A DNA stretch of 64,000 bases from Myxococcus sp. CA023 (GCF_010998615.1 NZ_JAAEAH010000008.1:1-64000); one strand, 5' to 3'; shown: positions 48,193-56,591, numbered from the stretch's first letter. Made by a program: numbers and translations. The notes: generated by a model not told the origin, from the letters alone.

Positions 48193-48470
48193 GGCAGGGC
48201 CTCCTCCGGTATGGGTTCCACCGGAGCCGCGACCCGCTGCGCCACCAGCTTCGCCAGGTCTCCCACCGTGCGCACGCCCTGCGCGTCCTCTTCGGACAGG
48301 CGGATGCGGAAGCGGTTCTCCAGCCCCACCGCCAGCACCGTGAGGCCCAGGCTGTCCAACTGGAGGTCACGCACCAGGTCCTGCGAGGGCTCCACCGCGC
48401 CCTTCCACTCCAGCTCCTCGGTGACGATGCGATGAATCTCCGTCATGACCTCCAGTTCGCGTTCAGCCAC
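48189..48470 (-). CDS. Acyl carrier protein
   Basis: 93 residues from a GTG with GGAGGTG just upstream. Four-helix ACP with phosphopantetheine site LQLDSLGL (Ser40). It overlaps the methyltransferase gene upstream by eight bases and the FAAL gene downstream by four bases, so all are co-translated. Likely carries the fatty acyl starter from FAAL to the type III PKS. Confidence 0.88.
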   Translation of the reverse strand: MAERELEVMTEIHRIVTEELEWKGAVEPSQDLVRDLQLDSLGLTVLAVGLENRFRIRLSEEDAQGVRTVGDLAKLVAQRVAAPVEPIPEEALP

Positions 48471-49038
48471 GTGGCACCTCCGGAATGAAACGAGGGCGAT
48501 GGGAGAACGCCTGCGCGTACACCTCGCCCAGCGCCGCCTCCTCCGCGCGGATTCGCACGTAGAGCAGCGCCGCATTGCCCACTGAGAAGACCAGCGCCGT
48601 CCACCATGCACCGTGGATGAGCGGCACGCACGCCAGTTCCAACACCACCGCGACATAGTTGGGATGACGCAGGAAGCGGTAGGGCCCGCCCGTCACCGGC
48701 GCCAGCCCCGGCACCACGATGATGCGCGAGTTCCACCGGTCGCCCAGCGTGGCGATGGCCCAGTAACGCAGCCCCTGCGCCAGCACCGCGCCCGCCAGCG
48801 CCGCCCAGCCCCACGCGCCCGGGAAGCCGCGCCGCAGCAGGAACACCTCCGCCACGCACGCCACCAGGAACAGCGTGTGGAACACCACCATGAAGCGGTA
48901 GTGCCGCTGCCCCGTCTCCACCCCGCCGCGCGCGAAGGCCCGGGCGGCGTTGCGCTTGGAGAGCACCAGCTCCACCAGCCGCTCCACGACGAGCGCGACC
49001 ATGAAGCCCAGGAAGAGGGCTTGCGTGGAGGTCACCAT
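48463..49038 (-). CDS. Isoprenylcysteine carboxyl methyltransferase (ICMT)-like membrane protein
   Basis: 191 residues with about four to five membrane helices and the ICMT signature PYRFLRHPNYVAVVLEL, followed by RIRAEEAALG near the C-terminus. In Streptomyces the ICMT-like SrsB O-methylates alkylresorcinol; the same job on the PKS product is likely here. The ATG overlaps the PKS stop by seven bases. Confidence 0.87.
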   Translation of the reverse strand: MVTSTQALFLGFMVALVVERLVELVLSKRNAARAFARGGVETGQRHYRFMVVFHTLFLVACVAEVFLLRRGFPGAWGWAALAGAVLAQGLRYWAIATLGDRWNSRIIVVPGLAPVTGGPYRFLRHPNYVAVVLELACVPLIHGAWWTALVFSVGNAALLYVRIRAEEAALGEVYAQAFSHRPRFIPEVPRG

Positions 49039-50114
49039 CGCAGCAGCACCATCTCCGCGCCGAAGCCCGGCCCCATGGCCATCATCACGCCCCACTCCCC
49101 CGGCTGCGCGCGGACGGACTCCAGCGTCTCTCCGAGCACGAAGAGCACCGACGCGGAGGAGAGATTGCCCACCTCGCGCAGGGAGGCCCACGAGCGCTCC
49201 AGCGCCGAGGGCGCCAGCTCCAGCGCCTCCTCGAAGGCCTCCAGCACCTTGGGCCCGCCGGTGTGCGCCACCCAGTGCCGGATGTCCCCGCGCTTCAGTC
49301 CATGCTGCGCGAGGAAGCCATCCACGTTGCCCCGGATGTGGTCCTTCACGAGCCCCGGCACCTTGGCGGACAGCACCACCTTGAAGCCGGAGTCCACCAC
49401 GTCCCAGCCCATGATGCGCTCGGTGTCCGGGTAGAACACGGAGCGCGACGCCACCACGCGCGGCCCTCGCGCACCTGGGGCCGCCGCGCCTCGGAGCACC
49501 GCGCACGCCGCGCCGTCGCCGAAGAGGCCGGACGCGATGATGTTCGGAATGGACAGGTCCTCGCGCTGCAACGTGAGCGAACACAACTCCACAGCGATGA
49601 CGACCGCTGTGTGCTCCGGAAAGCCGCGCAGGTAGTCCGCCGCCCGGGCCACGCCCGCCGCGCCCGCCACGCATCCCAGACCGAAGAGCGGCGTGCGCTT
49701 GAAGTCCTCCCGGAAGCGCATGCGGTTGGCCAGCCGCGCGTCGATGCTCGGCGTGGCGATGCCCGTCACGGTGACGAAGAAGACGTGGTCCACCTCCCCG
49801 GGCGTGAGCTCCGCCGCGTCCAAGGCCTGGCGCACCACCGTTTCGCCCAACTCCGTGGCCGAGCGAATCCAGGCGTCATTGCGCTGCTGGAATGTCAACA
49901 GCGGCGGATAAGCCTCCAGGGGCAACGCCAGATGCCGTCCTCCCACCCGGACGGCGCGGTGCAGGTCCTCCAGCCGCTCCAGGTTGAAGTGGCGCGTGGC
50001 CCACATCTCGCGGAACGCGGCGATGAGCTGCTCCTGACTGGCGTAGTGCGGCGGGAGTGCCCGCCCCACGGCACGGATGGAGGGCGAGCGGTCCTGGCCT
50101 GAGGCACTGAGCAT
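49032..50114 (-). CDS. Type III polyketide synthase (chalcone/stilbene synthase family)
   Basis: 360 residues. Complete catalytic triad: Cys148 in LFGLGCVAGAAG, His284 in HWVAHTGGPKVL, Asn317 in EVGNLSSASVLF. The C-terminal GPGFG loop is intact. It is most like the long-chain alkylresorcinol/alkylpyrone synthases of bacteria and should extend an acyl starter with malonyl-CoA. It is the first gene of an overlapping minus-strand operon with ICMT-like, ACP, FAAL and flavoprotein genes; the 239 bases upstream are free of genes and should carry the promoter. Confidence 0.92.
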   Translation of the reverse strand: MLSASGQDRSPSIRAVGRALPPHYASQEQLIAAFREMWATRHFNLERLEDLHRAVRVGGRHLALPLEAYPPLLTFQQRNDAWIRSATELGETVVRQALDAAELTPGEVDHVFFVTVTGIATPSIDARLANRMRFREDFKRTPLFGLGCVAGAAGVARAADYLRGFPEHTAVVIAVELCSLTLQREDLSIPNIIASGLFGDGAACAVLRGAAAPGARGPRVVASRSVFYPDTERIMGWDVVDSGFKVVLSAKVPGLVKDHIRGNVDGFLAQHGLKRGDIRHWVAHTGGPKVLEAFEEALELAPSALERSWASLREVGNLSSASVLFVLGETLESVRAQPGEWGVMMAMGPGFGAEMVLLRW

Positions 50115-50353
50115 GGCGTTCCCGGGTCATTCGCGTCGGTGGAGAGTTGACGCTTAATCGGAGATAGCTTCCAACGCGATACGGGATGTTCCCGCTTCCG
50201 TCTCCCGCGCGCACCTCGCCTGTCCGACTGTCACGCGGATGACGCACACGGCCGTCGCGGCCGACGCATCAACAACACGTGTCGGGAATCCCCTGGGCGG
50301 TGGCGTCGAAGAAATCCGTCCCGCTCCATGCACAAGCGTTGAACGAACCTTGC

Positions 50354-51940
50354 TCAACGCCGGATGAAGGCCGCCACCAGCAACAGGAGCAGCGCCCACG
50401 TCAGTCCGCCCGGTGCCGACGAACAGCCACCCTCGTCACGCTGCGACGGAGGCGGGGGCTCACCTGGAACACCCGCGTCGACACCACCATCCAGGTCTCC
50501 TCCTGGACCTGCGTCGACGCCGCCATCCGGCTCACCGCCCACGCCACCGTCCAGGTCGACCCCTCCGTCCGGGTCGGTCGGTGGCACGGTGGCGCAGGGC
50601 GCGCCGGAGTCCTCCCCGGAGATGCACAGCCGCCCATACCGGCCCAGGCCTTCGCGCCGTCCGTCCACCACGGCGACGATGACGTGCGTGGCGTCCTCGG
50701 CGTCCACGTGAGCGGACAGGGTCCCCACGCCGTCCGCGCGTGCGACGCGTAGCACCTGCGTCGGCGTCACCGCGGCCACCAGCAGGTGGATGGCGGGAGA
50801 GTCCTCGCCCTCGGTGGGCTCGAAGGAGGCGGTGACAGCAGACGTTCCACCTTCCACCTCGAAGTAGCGCGCCGACGCGGCCGCCACCCGCACGGACGGC
50901 TCCGCCACCGGCAGCGTGCGTGGCGCGACGGTCAGCAGCGCATAGCCCTCACCGTTCTCATAACCCGCGCCCTGTGCCCGGCGCGGTCCGGTGGCCAGGT
51001 TCCACAGGGCGAACTCCGCGAAGGCGGTGTCGAAGTCAGCGCCCCAGTCGCGCTGTAGCGCCGTCTCCACCAGCACCGGCCAGCGGACCGATGGCGTCAC
51101 GACGCTTTCCTCCCACAGCGAGCGCACCACCCCATCCCCGAAGCGCTCGCCCAGGAACTGGAAGTAGATGCTCGTGCCATAGCTGAAGGACACCGCCGGC
51201 CCTTCCGGGTCCAGCACCAGGGTGCGGTCCGGACGCGACAGGTACGCGGCGGTGAATCGCTCCAGGTCATCAAGCGCGGGCCGGTAGCGCTCACTGGCCC
51301 AGACCGCGGTGCCCTCCGATGCCACGCTGCCCAGGCCCGGGTGATAGGCCGCCTGCACCGCGTGGAAGAACTCGTGGCTGGCGAGGATGTCCACCGCCTC
51401 GTCATAGGACGGGTAGCTGTAGCCCGCGAAGTCGTTCTCCTGGAGCATGTGCCCGGTGCAGCGCGACGACGCCTCCAGACAGCCGTCCAGCCGGAAGGCT
51501 CCGTCCGCGATGCCACCGAAGTCCACCAGGTACACATCGAAGCGGCCGTCGCCGCCGTTGTCGCTCCCCACCCAGCCGTCATCCGGCGGCAGACGGAAGC
51601 CCAGCCCTTCATAGAAGACGGCGACGCGGTCATACGCGGACGCGACGGTCTCCACCGCGTCCGGAACACCACTCCCGTCCGCGTCCGCCGCCGGCACGGC
51701 GTTGGAACCCGAACGGGAGAAGTGGATGCGAAAGAGCCCCCCAGGGGACACGACCGATTCCACCGCCTCGCCCTCGTCGAAGCGCGGAGGCATCGCCGAG
51801 GGCGAGGTGGGGCGCGCTCCCGCTTGCAGTCCCGCGTCCCACGTCACGAACGACTCGTGCCGTTCGTGCGGTTCACGCGAAGCCTGCTGGACAGGTCCAC
51901 ACCCGAAAGGGATGAGCAGGAGCAGCGCCCGCAGCTTCAT
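50354..51940 (-). CDS. MXAN_6640-type putative metalloprotease with MYXO-CTERM-like tail
   Basis: 528 residues. Lipoprotein-like signal (LLLLIPFGCG), then a zincin domain with HEFFHAVQAAYH and a downstream Glu in VASEGTAVWASE. A beta domain, a long DGGVDLDGGVG spacer, and a C-terminal Cys, hydrophobic helix and RR fit the MYXO-CTERM anchor. It overlaps the HmuY gene by four bases (ATGA), so it is the second gene of the Fur-box operon; I infer release of heme or iron from host or prey proteins. Confidence 0.8.
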   Translation of the reverse strand: MKLRALLLLIPFGCGPVQQASREPHERHESFVTWDAGLQAGARPTSPSAMPPRFDEGEAVESVVSPGGLFRIHFSRSGSNAVPAADADGSGVPDAVETVASAYDRVAVFYEGLGFRLPPDDGWVGSDNGGDGRFDVYLVDFGGIADGAFRLDGCLEASSRCTGHMLQENDFAGYSYPSYDEAVDILASHEFFHAVQAAYHPGLGSVASEGTAVWASERYRPALDDLERFTAAYLSRPDRTLVLDPEGPAVSFSYGTSIYFQFLGERFGDGVVRSLWEESVVTPSVRWPVLVETALQRDWGADFDTAFAEFALWNLATGPRRAQGAGYENGEGYALLTVAPRTLPVAEPSVRVAAASARYFEVEGGTSAVTASFEPTEGEDSPAIHLLVAAVTPTQVLRVARADGVGTLSAHVDAEDATHVIVAVVDGRREGLGRYGRLCISGEDSGAPCATVPPTDPDGGVDLDGGVGGEPDGGVDAGPGGDLDGGVDAGVPGEPPPPSQRDEGGCSSAPGGLTWALLLLLVAAFIRR

Positions 51941-52881
51941 GGCAGGAAGGCCCACTTCACGCGGAGCTGACCCGAGCCGCTCGGCGTCCCCGACGGCAAC
52001 TCATTCGTCGCGTTGCAATGCGCCTGCACGGCCAACTCATAGTAGGACGTCACTTCGAACTTCACGTGGCGCCCGTCCGTCAGGCGGATGATGAAGACAT
52101 CCCCCGACATCCTCACGCAGCCCTGGTAGGACCAGAAGCTGCTCAGCGCCATCGTCGGCCCGGAGAGCCCCGAGTTGTCCGGGATGAACTCACACGTGTC
52201 GGTGTACCAGGCGTCGGACTGGAAGGTCAGGTCCGCGGGCACGGACGTCACGGTCTCGAAGCGGGTGCCCGTGGGCAGCCGCGCCACGCCAATGCAGGAC
52301 GGGCCGGACGTGCCGCCGTTCAGCCGGATGTAGTAACGACGGAACGCGATGTCCCAGCCGTGGTCGCCCAGCGACGTCTGGTCGTCGATGTTGACCCGGG
52401 CCAGGCCCTCGGACGTAAAGCGGGCGTAGGTGTAGGACTGGTTCACCGTGAGGCCACCCGCGCGGGCGTCGATGTACGAACGGAACTCGCCCGCCGGCGC
52501 CTCCTCCTCGTACATCGCAGTCGTCGACGGCGTCGTGAGCAGGTTCAGCCGGTCGATGCTCTGCTCGCGGCAGGGCACGTCGCTCTGGCACAGCGGCTCC
52601 GTGCCCGCATCCGACTCAGGCTCCGTGCCCGCATCCGACTCAGGCTCCGTGCCCGCGTCCGGCTCGGGCTCCGTGCCCGCGTCCGCCTCAGGCTCCGTTC
52701 CAGAGTCCGGCGTCGGGTTCGTCCCGGAGTCCGTCTGTCCGGCGTCGGGAACCGGGGTGGGGTCTTCATCAGACGAACCACAGTTCACCAACAGGGCCAG
52801 CGCCATCGCCACGGCGGCCAGCACCCACAGGCCCTGCTTGCTGGCCTTCGTGTGCATCGTTTCTTCGGTGTGAGTCTTCAT
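51937..52881 (-). CDS. hmuY: HmuY-family heme-binding lipoprotein
   Basis: 314 residues. Lipoprotein signal ending LLVNCGSS, a 24-base-repeat-encoded spacer (PDAGTEPES units), then a beta-rich HmuY domain with LGDHGWDIAFRRYYIRLNGG and a C-terminal FIIRLTDGRHVKFEVTSYY. HmuY binds heme at the surface in Porphyromonas and hands it to a TonB receptor; no such receptor lies in this window. A second ATG (MHTKASK) is eight codons in. A Fur-box match lies about 107 bases upstream. Confidence 0.82.
   Translation of the reverse strand: MKTHTEETMHTKASKQGLWVLAAVAMALALLVNCGSSDEDPTPVPDAGQTDSGTNPTPDSGTEPEADAGTEPEPDAGTEPESDAGTEPESDAGTEPLCQSDVPCREQSIDRLNLLTTPSTTAMYEEEAPAGEFRSYIDARAGGLTVNQSYTYARFTSEGLARVNIDDQTSLGDHGWDIAFRRYYIRLNGGTSGPSCIGVARLPTGTRFETVTSVPADLTFQSDAWYTDTCEFIPDNSGLSGPTMALSSFWSYQGCVRMSGDVFIIRLTDGRHVKFEVTSYYELAVQAHCNATNELPSGTPSGSGQLRVKWAFLP
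52595..52714. repeat. 24-base tandem repeat in the HmuY spacer
   Basis: Five units, the first four nearly identical (ggctccgtgcccgcatccga...). On the minus strand they encode an acidic PDAGTEPE-type repeat that makes the lipoprotein spacer. Slippage here would change spacer length between strains. Confidence 0.8.
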
Positions 52882-52987
52882 CAACGGCCCTCTCCCTCGG
52901 ATGGTGCGGAGCCGGAGACCACCGATGGCCAGGACAAGACGCACACGGCGCTGTGCCATTCCGGCCTCCACGCGTGGCACCTTAGTT

Positions 52988-53006
52988 GATAACGATTCTC
53001 ATATTC
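52988..53006. promoter_or_regulatory. Fur box (ferric-uptake regulator site)
   Basis: GATAACGATTCTCATATTC matches 14 of 19 bases of the Fur consensus with good dyad symmetry. It stands in the AT-rich divergent gap between hmuY and the siderophore-interacting-protein remnant. Iron control of both sides is the plain reading. Confidence 0.7.
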
Positions 53007-53046
53007 AATATTCGACCCATGAAATCATCGTCCTCCTGAAGCGCCC

Positions 53047-53419
53047 ATGCCGGAAATGCCCGCAGTCCTCGCAAATACCCTCGTGCCGTGGTTCGCGAAG
53101 CCCACCCGCGTCACTTCGGTGGAGACGCTGGCACCTCGACTGCGCCGCGTGCGCTTCGAGGGCGAGTCGCTCAAGGGTGTCCGCGCCGAGCCCGGCCACG
53201 AAGTGGAGTTCCGTGTCGGCCCGACGGCCTTCCGGCACGACACGCCGTCACTGGTGGACCCAGCGCGTGGAGCGCTCGAGGTCGTCGTCTTCTTCCATGG
53301 CCAAGGCCCCGGCAGCAGCTGTCATCATGCTGCGCCAGGAACTGCTCGACCGGCGCGGCTTCGCGAAGCGCGACGTGCGCAGCAAAGCCTACTGGGCGGA
53401 CGGCAAGCGGGGCTTCTGA
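53047..53419 (+). pseudogene. Siderophore-interacting protein (FAD-binding ferric reductase) with internal deletion
   Basis: The first 90 or so codons read as a normal N-terminus of the SIP/ViuB family (RVTSVETLAPRLRRVRFEG, then PGHEVEFRVG and VVVFFHGQGPGS). The family C-terminus, RRGFAKRDVRSKAYWADGKR, is also present but in another frame and directly adjoining. A whole SIP is about 250 residues, so about 120 central codons (FAD/NAD part) are gone and the frame is shifted near 53315-53330. Non-functional as ferric-siderophore reductase. Gene lies next to the Fur box, as an intact SIP gene would. Confidence 0.72.
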
Positions 53420-53481
53420 TCGCGACGTGCGGATGAAGCGAGCAGGCGGAGACTGTTGAGAGAGAGGAGGTACCGCCTGCC

Positions 53482-53547
53482 ATGTCCGGTACGCAATCTC
53501 TCGACCTGCGCGATCGGTCCATCGCAGCCTGGCAAGAGAGTCCTCCT
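53482..53547 (+). pseudogene. Possible IS630-type transposase N-terminus (remnant)
   Basis: GAGGAGGT lies about ten bases before an ATG that begins MSGTQSLDLRDRSIAAWQE. The SLDLRDR-x-IAAWQ pattern is like the first helix of IS630-family transposases, but similarity fades within about 20 codons and no catalytic part follows. A weak call, supported by the decay of the neighbouring SIP gene. Confidence 0.3.
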
Positions 53548-53671
53548 CCTGGCGGCCATTTCTCCGCGCGATGCAGCCGGTGGGTTGGCCCACCGCGGCG
53601 ACGCAATCGCCCAGCCCTTTTGAGGCGCGCCATGAGGCGAGGCGCCCCGAGGGCCGGGGCGCACCTCGGCA

Positions 53672-53737
53672 GCTCGCTGTTCGGAAATGTCGGGAGATTT
53701 CGTGGCGCAAAACCCCCGACATTTCCGAACAGCGAGC
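53672..53737. repeat. Long perfect palindrome (23-base arms, 20-base loop)
   Basis: Arms 53672-53694 and 53715-53737 are perfect inverse complements (core GTTCGGAAATGTCGGG); the loop is agatttcgtggcgcaaaacc. The flanks have further loose symmetry. Too long for an ordinary terminator here and not beside a gene end, it resembles a miniature transposable or REP-like element. It could also form a very stable RNA hairpin. Confidence 0.85.
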
Positions 53738-53995
53738 GACGGGAGTGACTCCGGCTCCCCCCGGCGCGAGGGGCCTCCGGGGGGGGCGCGCGGTCCGTTC
53801 AGCATGAAATCCACCTCGAAGGTGATGGCATCCGCGCGCGCCGTGCGCTCACGAGGTGCCCCCGCACGCATGCACTCCTTACGCGAACCGCTCCGTCCTG
53901 CTGTCGCTCGTCCTGCCCTACCTGGCGCTCGCGCGGCCCACGGACGACACGTCGCAGCGGCTCCGTCTCTCAGCGCATCTGCGCTGCGCGCTGAG

Positions 53996-55066
53996 TCAGC
54001 GCAGCCGCCGGCACGCGGACGTCTTCACCGCCAGGAACACCCGCGCGCCGGGCACCACGCTCAACTCACGCACCGACGCGGACGTGAGCCACACCACCCA
54101 GCGCACGCCCGCCACCTCCACGGTGGCCGCGTCCTCGCCCGTCGCCACGGGCTCCACGTTCACCACCGTGCCCGTCATGACGTTGCGCGCGGAGACGCCC
54201 GTCAGCGGTTGGATGGACAGCAGGATGTCCGCGGCCGGCACGGCATAGGCCGCGCGCGTGCCCGGCGCCAACGCGGGCGAGTCCGGCACCCACAACGACA
54301 ACCCGCCCTGCATCCGAAGCCGCAGCCCGCCGTCGTCCGGGCGCTCCAGGACTCCTTCGAGGATGTTCTCCTCCCCTTCCCCTTCACCGGTGAGCAGGCC
54401 TCGCGCCGCCGCGCCCAGCACCTCGGCCGCGGGCCCGGCAGCGCGGACCTGCCCCTGGTCCAGCAGCAACGCCTCCCGCGCCAGCACGCGCGCCTCGCCC
54501 AGCTGATGCGTCACGTACAGCATCGGCACCCGGGCCTCGTCGCGCACGCGCAACAGGTACGGCAGCACGCGTTCCTTCAGTGCCACGTCCAGCGCGGCGA
54601 GCGGCTCATCGAGCAACAACAACGCCGGGTCCGTGGCCAGCGCGCGCGCCAACGCCACGCGCTGCTTCTCGCCCCCGGAAAGCGTGGCCGGGTAGCGGCG
54701 CAGCAGCGGCGCCAGCTCCAGAATCTCCACGGCCTCGTCCACGCGAGAGGCCCGCCCCGGCCGCACGCCGAAGCGCACGTTCTGCTCCGCCGTGAGATGC
54801 GGGAAGAGCAGCGCATCCTGGGGCACGTAGCCCATGCGGCGCTGTTCGGGCGGCACGTCGCTTCGGGCAACGCTGTCCAACAACACGCGGCCATCCAGCA
54901 CCACCCGGCCCCGGGCGCCGCGCCGCAGTCCCGCGAGCACCTCCAGCAGCGACGTCTTCCCGGAGCCCGAGCGCCCCATCACCGCCACCGACGCGCCATC
55001 CAGCCGCGTGCCCACCTCCAGCGTGAAGCGCGCCAGTGGCAACCGGATGTCCAATTCCAGGCTCAC
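53996..55066 (-). CDS. modC: Molybdate ABC transporter ATP-binding protein
   Basis: 356 residues. Walker A GRSGSGKT (31-38), signature LSGGEKQR (129-136), Walker B LLLLDEP, and H-loop in YVTHQ. The C-terminal third is a TOBE/MOP-type domain for oxyanion sensing (NVMTGTVVNVEP). Overlaps modB by four bases. Energises molybdate (or tungstate) import with ModB and ModA. Confidence 0.94.
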   Translation of the reverse strand: MSLELDIRLPLARFTLEVGTRLDGASVAVMGRSGSGKTSLLEVLAGLRRGARGRVVLDGRVLLDSVARSDVPPEQRRMGYVPQDALLFPHLTAEQNVRFGVRPGRASRVDEAVEILELAPLLRRYPATLSGGEKQRVALARALATDPALLLLDEPLAALDVALKERVLPYLLRVRDEARVPMLYVTHQLGEARVLAREALLLDQGQVRAAGPAAEVLGAAARGLLTGEGEGEENILEGVLERPDDGGLRLRMQGGLSLWVPDSPALAPGTRAAYAVPAADILLSIQPLTGVSARNVMTGTVVNVEPVATGEDAATVEVAGVRWVVWLTSASVRELSVVPGARVFLAVKTSACRRLR

Positions 55067-55737
55067 GCGCGCACCCTCCGCCCACGCCGCCGCGTCACCG
55101 CCTCGGTCGCGAACACCGCCACGAAGGCGAGCAGCGCCGCCACGCCCGCCAGCCGCAGCGCCTCCGCGTCCCGCCCCAACTGCGTGCGCTGGAAGATGGC
55201 CAGGGAGAGCGTCTGCGTACGGCCTGGAATGTTGCCCGCCACCAGCACCGTGGCTCCGAACTCACCCAGCGCGCGGGAGAACGCCAGCAGCGCGCCCACC
55301 AGCACACCGCGCCAGGCCAGCGGCAACGTCACCCGGAAGAAGGCGCGCGTGCGCGAATCGCCCAGCGTGCGCGCCACCGCCACCAGCCGCGGGTCCACCT
55401 CCTCGAAGCCCGAGCGCGCCGAGCGCACCAGCAACGGGAACGCCATCACCGCGCTCGCCAGCACCACGGCCTTGGGCGTGAAGACGACCTCCATGCCCCA
55501 CGCGTCCAGCACGCGCCCCAACGGACCGTTGCGCCCGAGCAACTCCAGCAGCACCAGCCCCACCGCCGTGGGCGGCAGCACCAGCGGCAGCGTCAACACC
55601 GTCTCCACCACGCCCTTGCCTGGGCCCTCCCACCGCGCCAGTGCGTACGCCACCGCGAGCCCTGGCGGCAGGATGAGCAGCGTGGCCAGCGTCGCCACCC
55701 AGATTGTGAAGGACACCAACGCCGCGACGCCCTCCAT
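55063..55737 (-). CDS. modB: Molybdate ABC transporter permease
   Basis: 224 residues, about five membrane helices, with the coupling-helix EAA-type motif EVDPRLVAVARTLGDSR and the block LSRALGEFGATVLVAGNIPG characteristic of ModB (here FSRALGEFGATVLVAGN). The ATG overlaps the modA stop by one base (TGATG). Confidence 0.94.
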   Translation of the reverse strand: MEGVAALVSFTIWVATLATLLILPPGLAVAYALARWEGPGKGVVETVLTLPLVLPPTAVGLVLLELLGRNGPLGRVLDAWGMEVVFTPKAVVLASAVMAFPLLVRSARSGFEEVDPRLVAVARTLGDSRTRAFFRVTLPLAWRGVLVGALLAFSRALGEFGATVLVAGNIPGRTQTLSLAIFQRTQLGRDAEALRLAGVAALLAFVAVFATEAVTRRRGRRVRA

Positions 55738-56495
55738 CAGGGAGCCCGCGCGCTGGGAACGCCGAAACCGTGGCGTGTGAAGACCTTCCGAGCCGCGTCC
55801 GACTGAAGGAAGCGCACGAATGCCCGCCCGGCCTCCGGCGCGGCGCCCTTCGTCAGCGCCGCCGCCGGATACACGATGCGCGGCACGTCCTGCGCGGGCA
55901 CATGGAAGGCGACGCGCACGCGCTTCGAATGTGCCGCATCCGTGGAATACACGACGCCTGCGTCCACGCGCCCCGTCTCCACCGCCGCCAGCGCGGCGCG
56001 CACATTGAGCGCCGGAACGATATTCGGCGCCAGCGCCTTCCAGAGCCCCGCCTTCACCAGCCACGCCTTCGCATACACGCCCGCGGGCACCGCCTCCGGG
56101 TCCGCCAGCGACAGCCGCTTCAACCCACGCAACCCAGCGGGTGAGGACGGCGCCGACTTCGCGTCCACCGGCACCACCACCACCAGCCGGTTGGACAGCA
56201 GGTCCACGCGCGTCGATTGCGCGACCAGGCCCGCCTTCTCCACCGCGTCCATCTGCGCCGTGTCGGCGGAGAGGAAGACGTCCGCGGGCGCTCCGGCCAC
56301 GGCCTGACGTGCGAGGTCGCTCGAGGCCCCCAGGGAGAACTCCACCGAGTGGCCCGTGGTCTGGGTGAAGGCCGGCGCCAGCTCCTGGAGCGCGTCCGAG
56401 GTGCTCACGGCCGCGAACACCAGCACCGTGTCGGCCTGAGCAGACACCCCCGACAACAGCGTGGAGACGGCACAAAGCAGGAACAGATGACGCAT
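55737..56495 (-). CDS. modA: Periplasmic molybdate-binding protein
   Basis: 252 residues. Signal peptide ending VSAQA-DT, then VFAAVSTSDALQELAPAF, LGASSDLARQ, and DPEAVPAGVYAKAWL, the known oxyanion-binding blocks of ModA. First gene of modABC, divergent from a MarR-type regulator across a 96-base gap with repeated GACAA sites. Confidence 0.94.
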   Translation of the reverse strand: MRHLFLLCAVSTLLSGVSAQADTVLVFAAVSTSDALQELAPAFTQTTGHSVEFSLGASSDLARQAVAGAPADVFLSADTAQMDAVEKAGLVAQSTRVDLLSNRLVVVVPVDAKSAPSSPAGLRGLKRLSLADPEAVPAGVYAKAWLVKAGLWKALAPNIVPALNVRAALAAVETGRVDAGVVYSTDAAHSKRVRVAFHVPAQDVPRIVYPAAALTKGAAPEAGRAFVRFLQSDAARKVFTRHGFGVPSARAP

Positions 56496-56516
56496 GGCGT
56501 AGCACCTCGCATATCC

Positions 56517-56564
56517 GGACAACCCGCGTTGCATTGTCGTCAGGTCCGCGTCCAACAGGACAAC
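56517..56564. promoter_or_regulatory. Repeated GGACAAC / TTGTC sites between modA and the MarR gene
   Basis: GGACAAC occurs at 56517-56523 and 56558-56564, with the inverse TTGTC at 56534-56538. MarR-type dimers commonly bind such spaced inverted half-sites in divergent promoters. Which pair forms the operator cannot be told by eye. Confidence 0.4.
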
Positions 56565-56591
56565 AGATTGACCCGCCCATGCGGGGCCGCT

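Larger units (their letters stand above)
53420..53995. other. Stretch without intact genes: decay region between SIP remnant and modC
   Basis: About 576 bases. Contains a short transposase-like start (separate entry), a perfect palindrome (separate entry), and near 53800-53870 a minus-strand fragment reading ADAITFEVDFMLNGP that looks coding but has no start or stop of its own. The remainder is GC-rich without recognisable features. It looks like a scar of insertion and deletion. Confidence 0.5.

Noticed and set aside
45925..48435. An 836-codon plus-strand frame over the FAAL region
   Set aside because: Antisense shadow of the FAAL and flavoprotein genes; composition is Arg/His/Gln-rich and motif-free.
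52595..52714. CRISPR-like array
   Set aside because: The 24-base units are contiguous with no spacers and encode a Pro/Glu lipoprotein linker in frame.
53687..55780. A 697-codon plus-strand frame over modC and modB
   Set aside because: Shadow of the mod operon, whose three genes are complete and overlap in the standard way.
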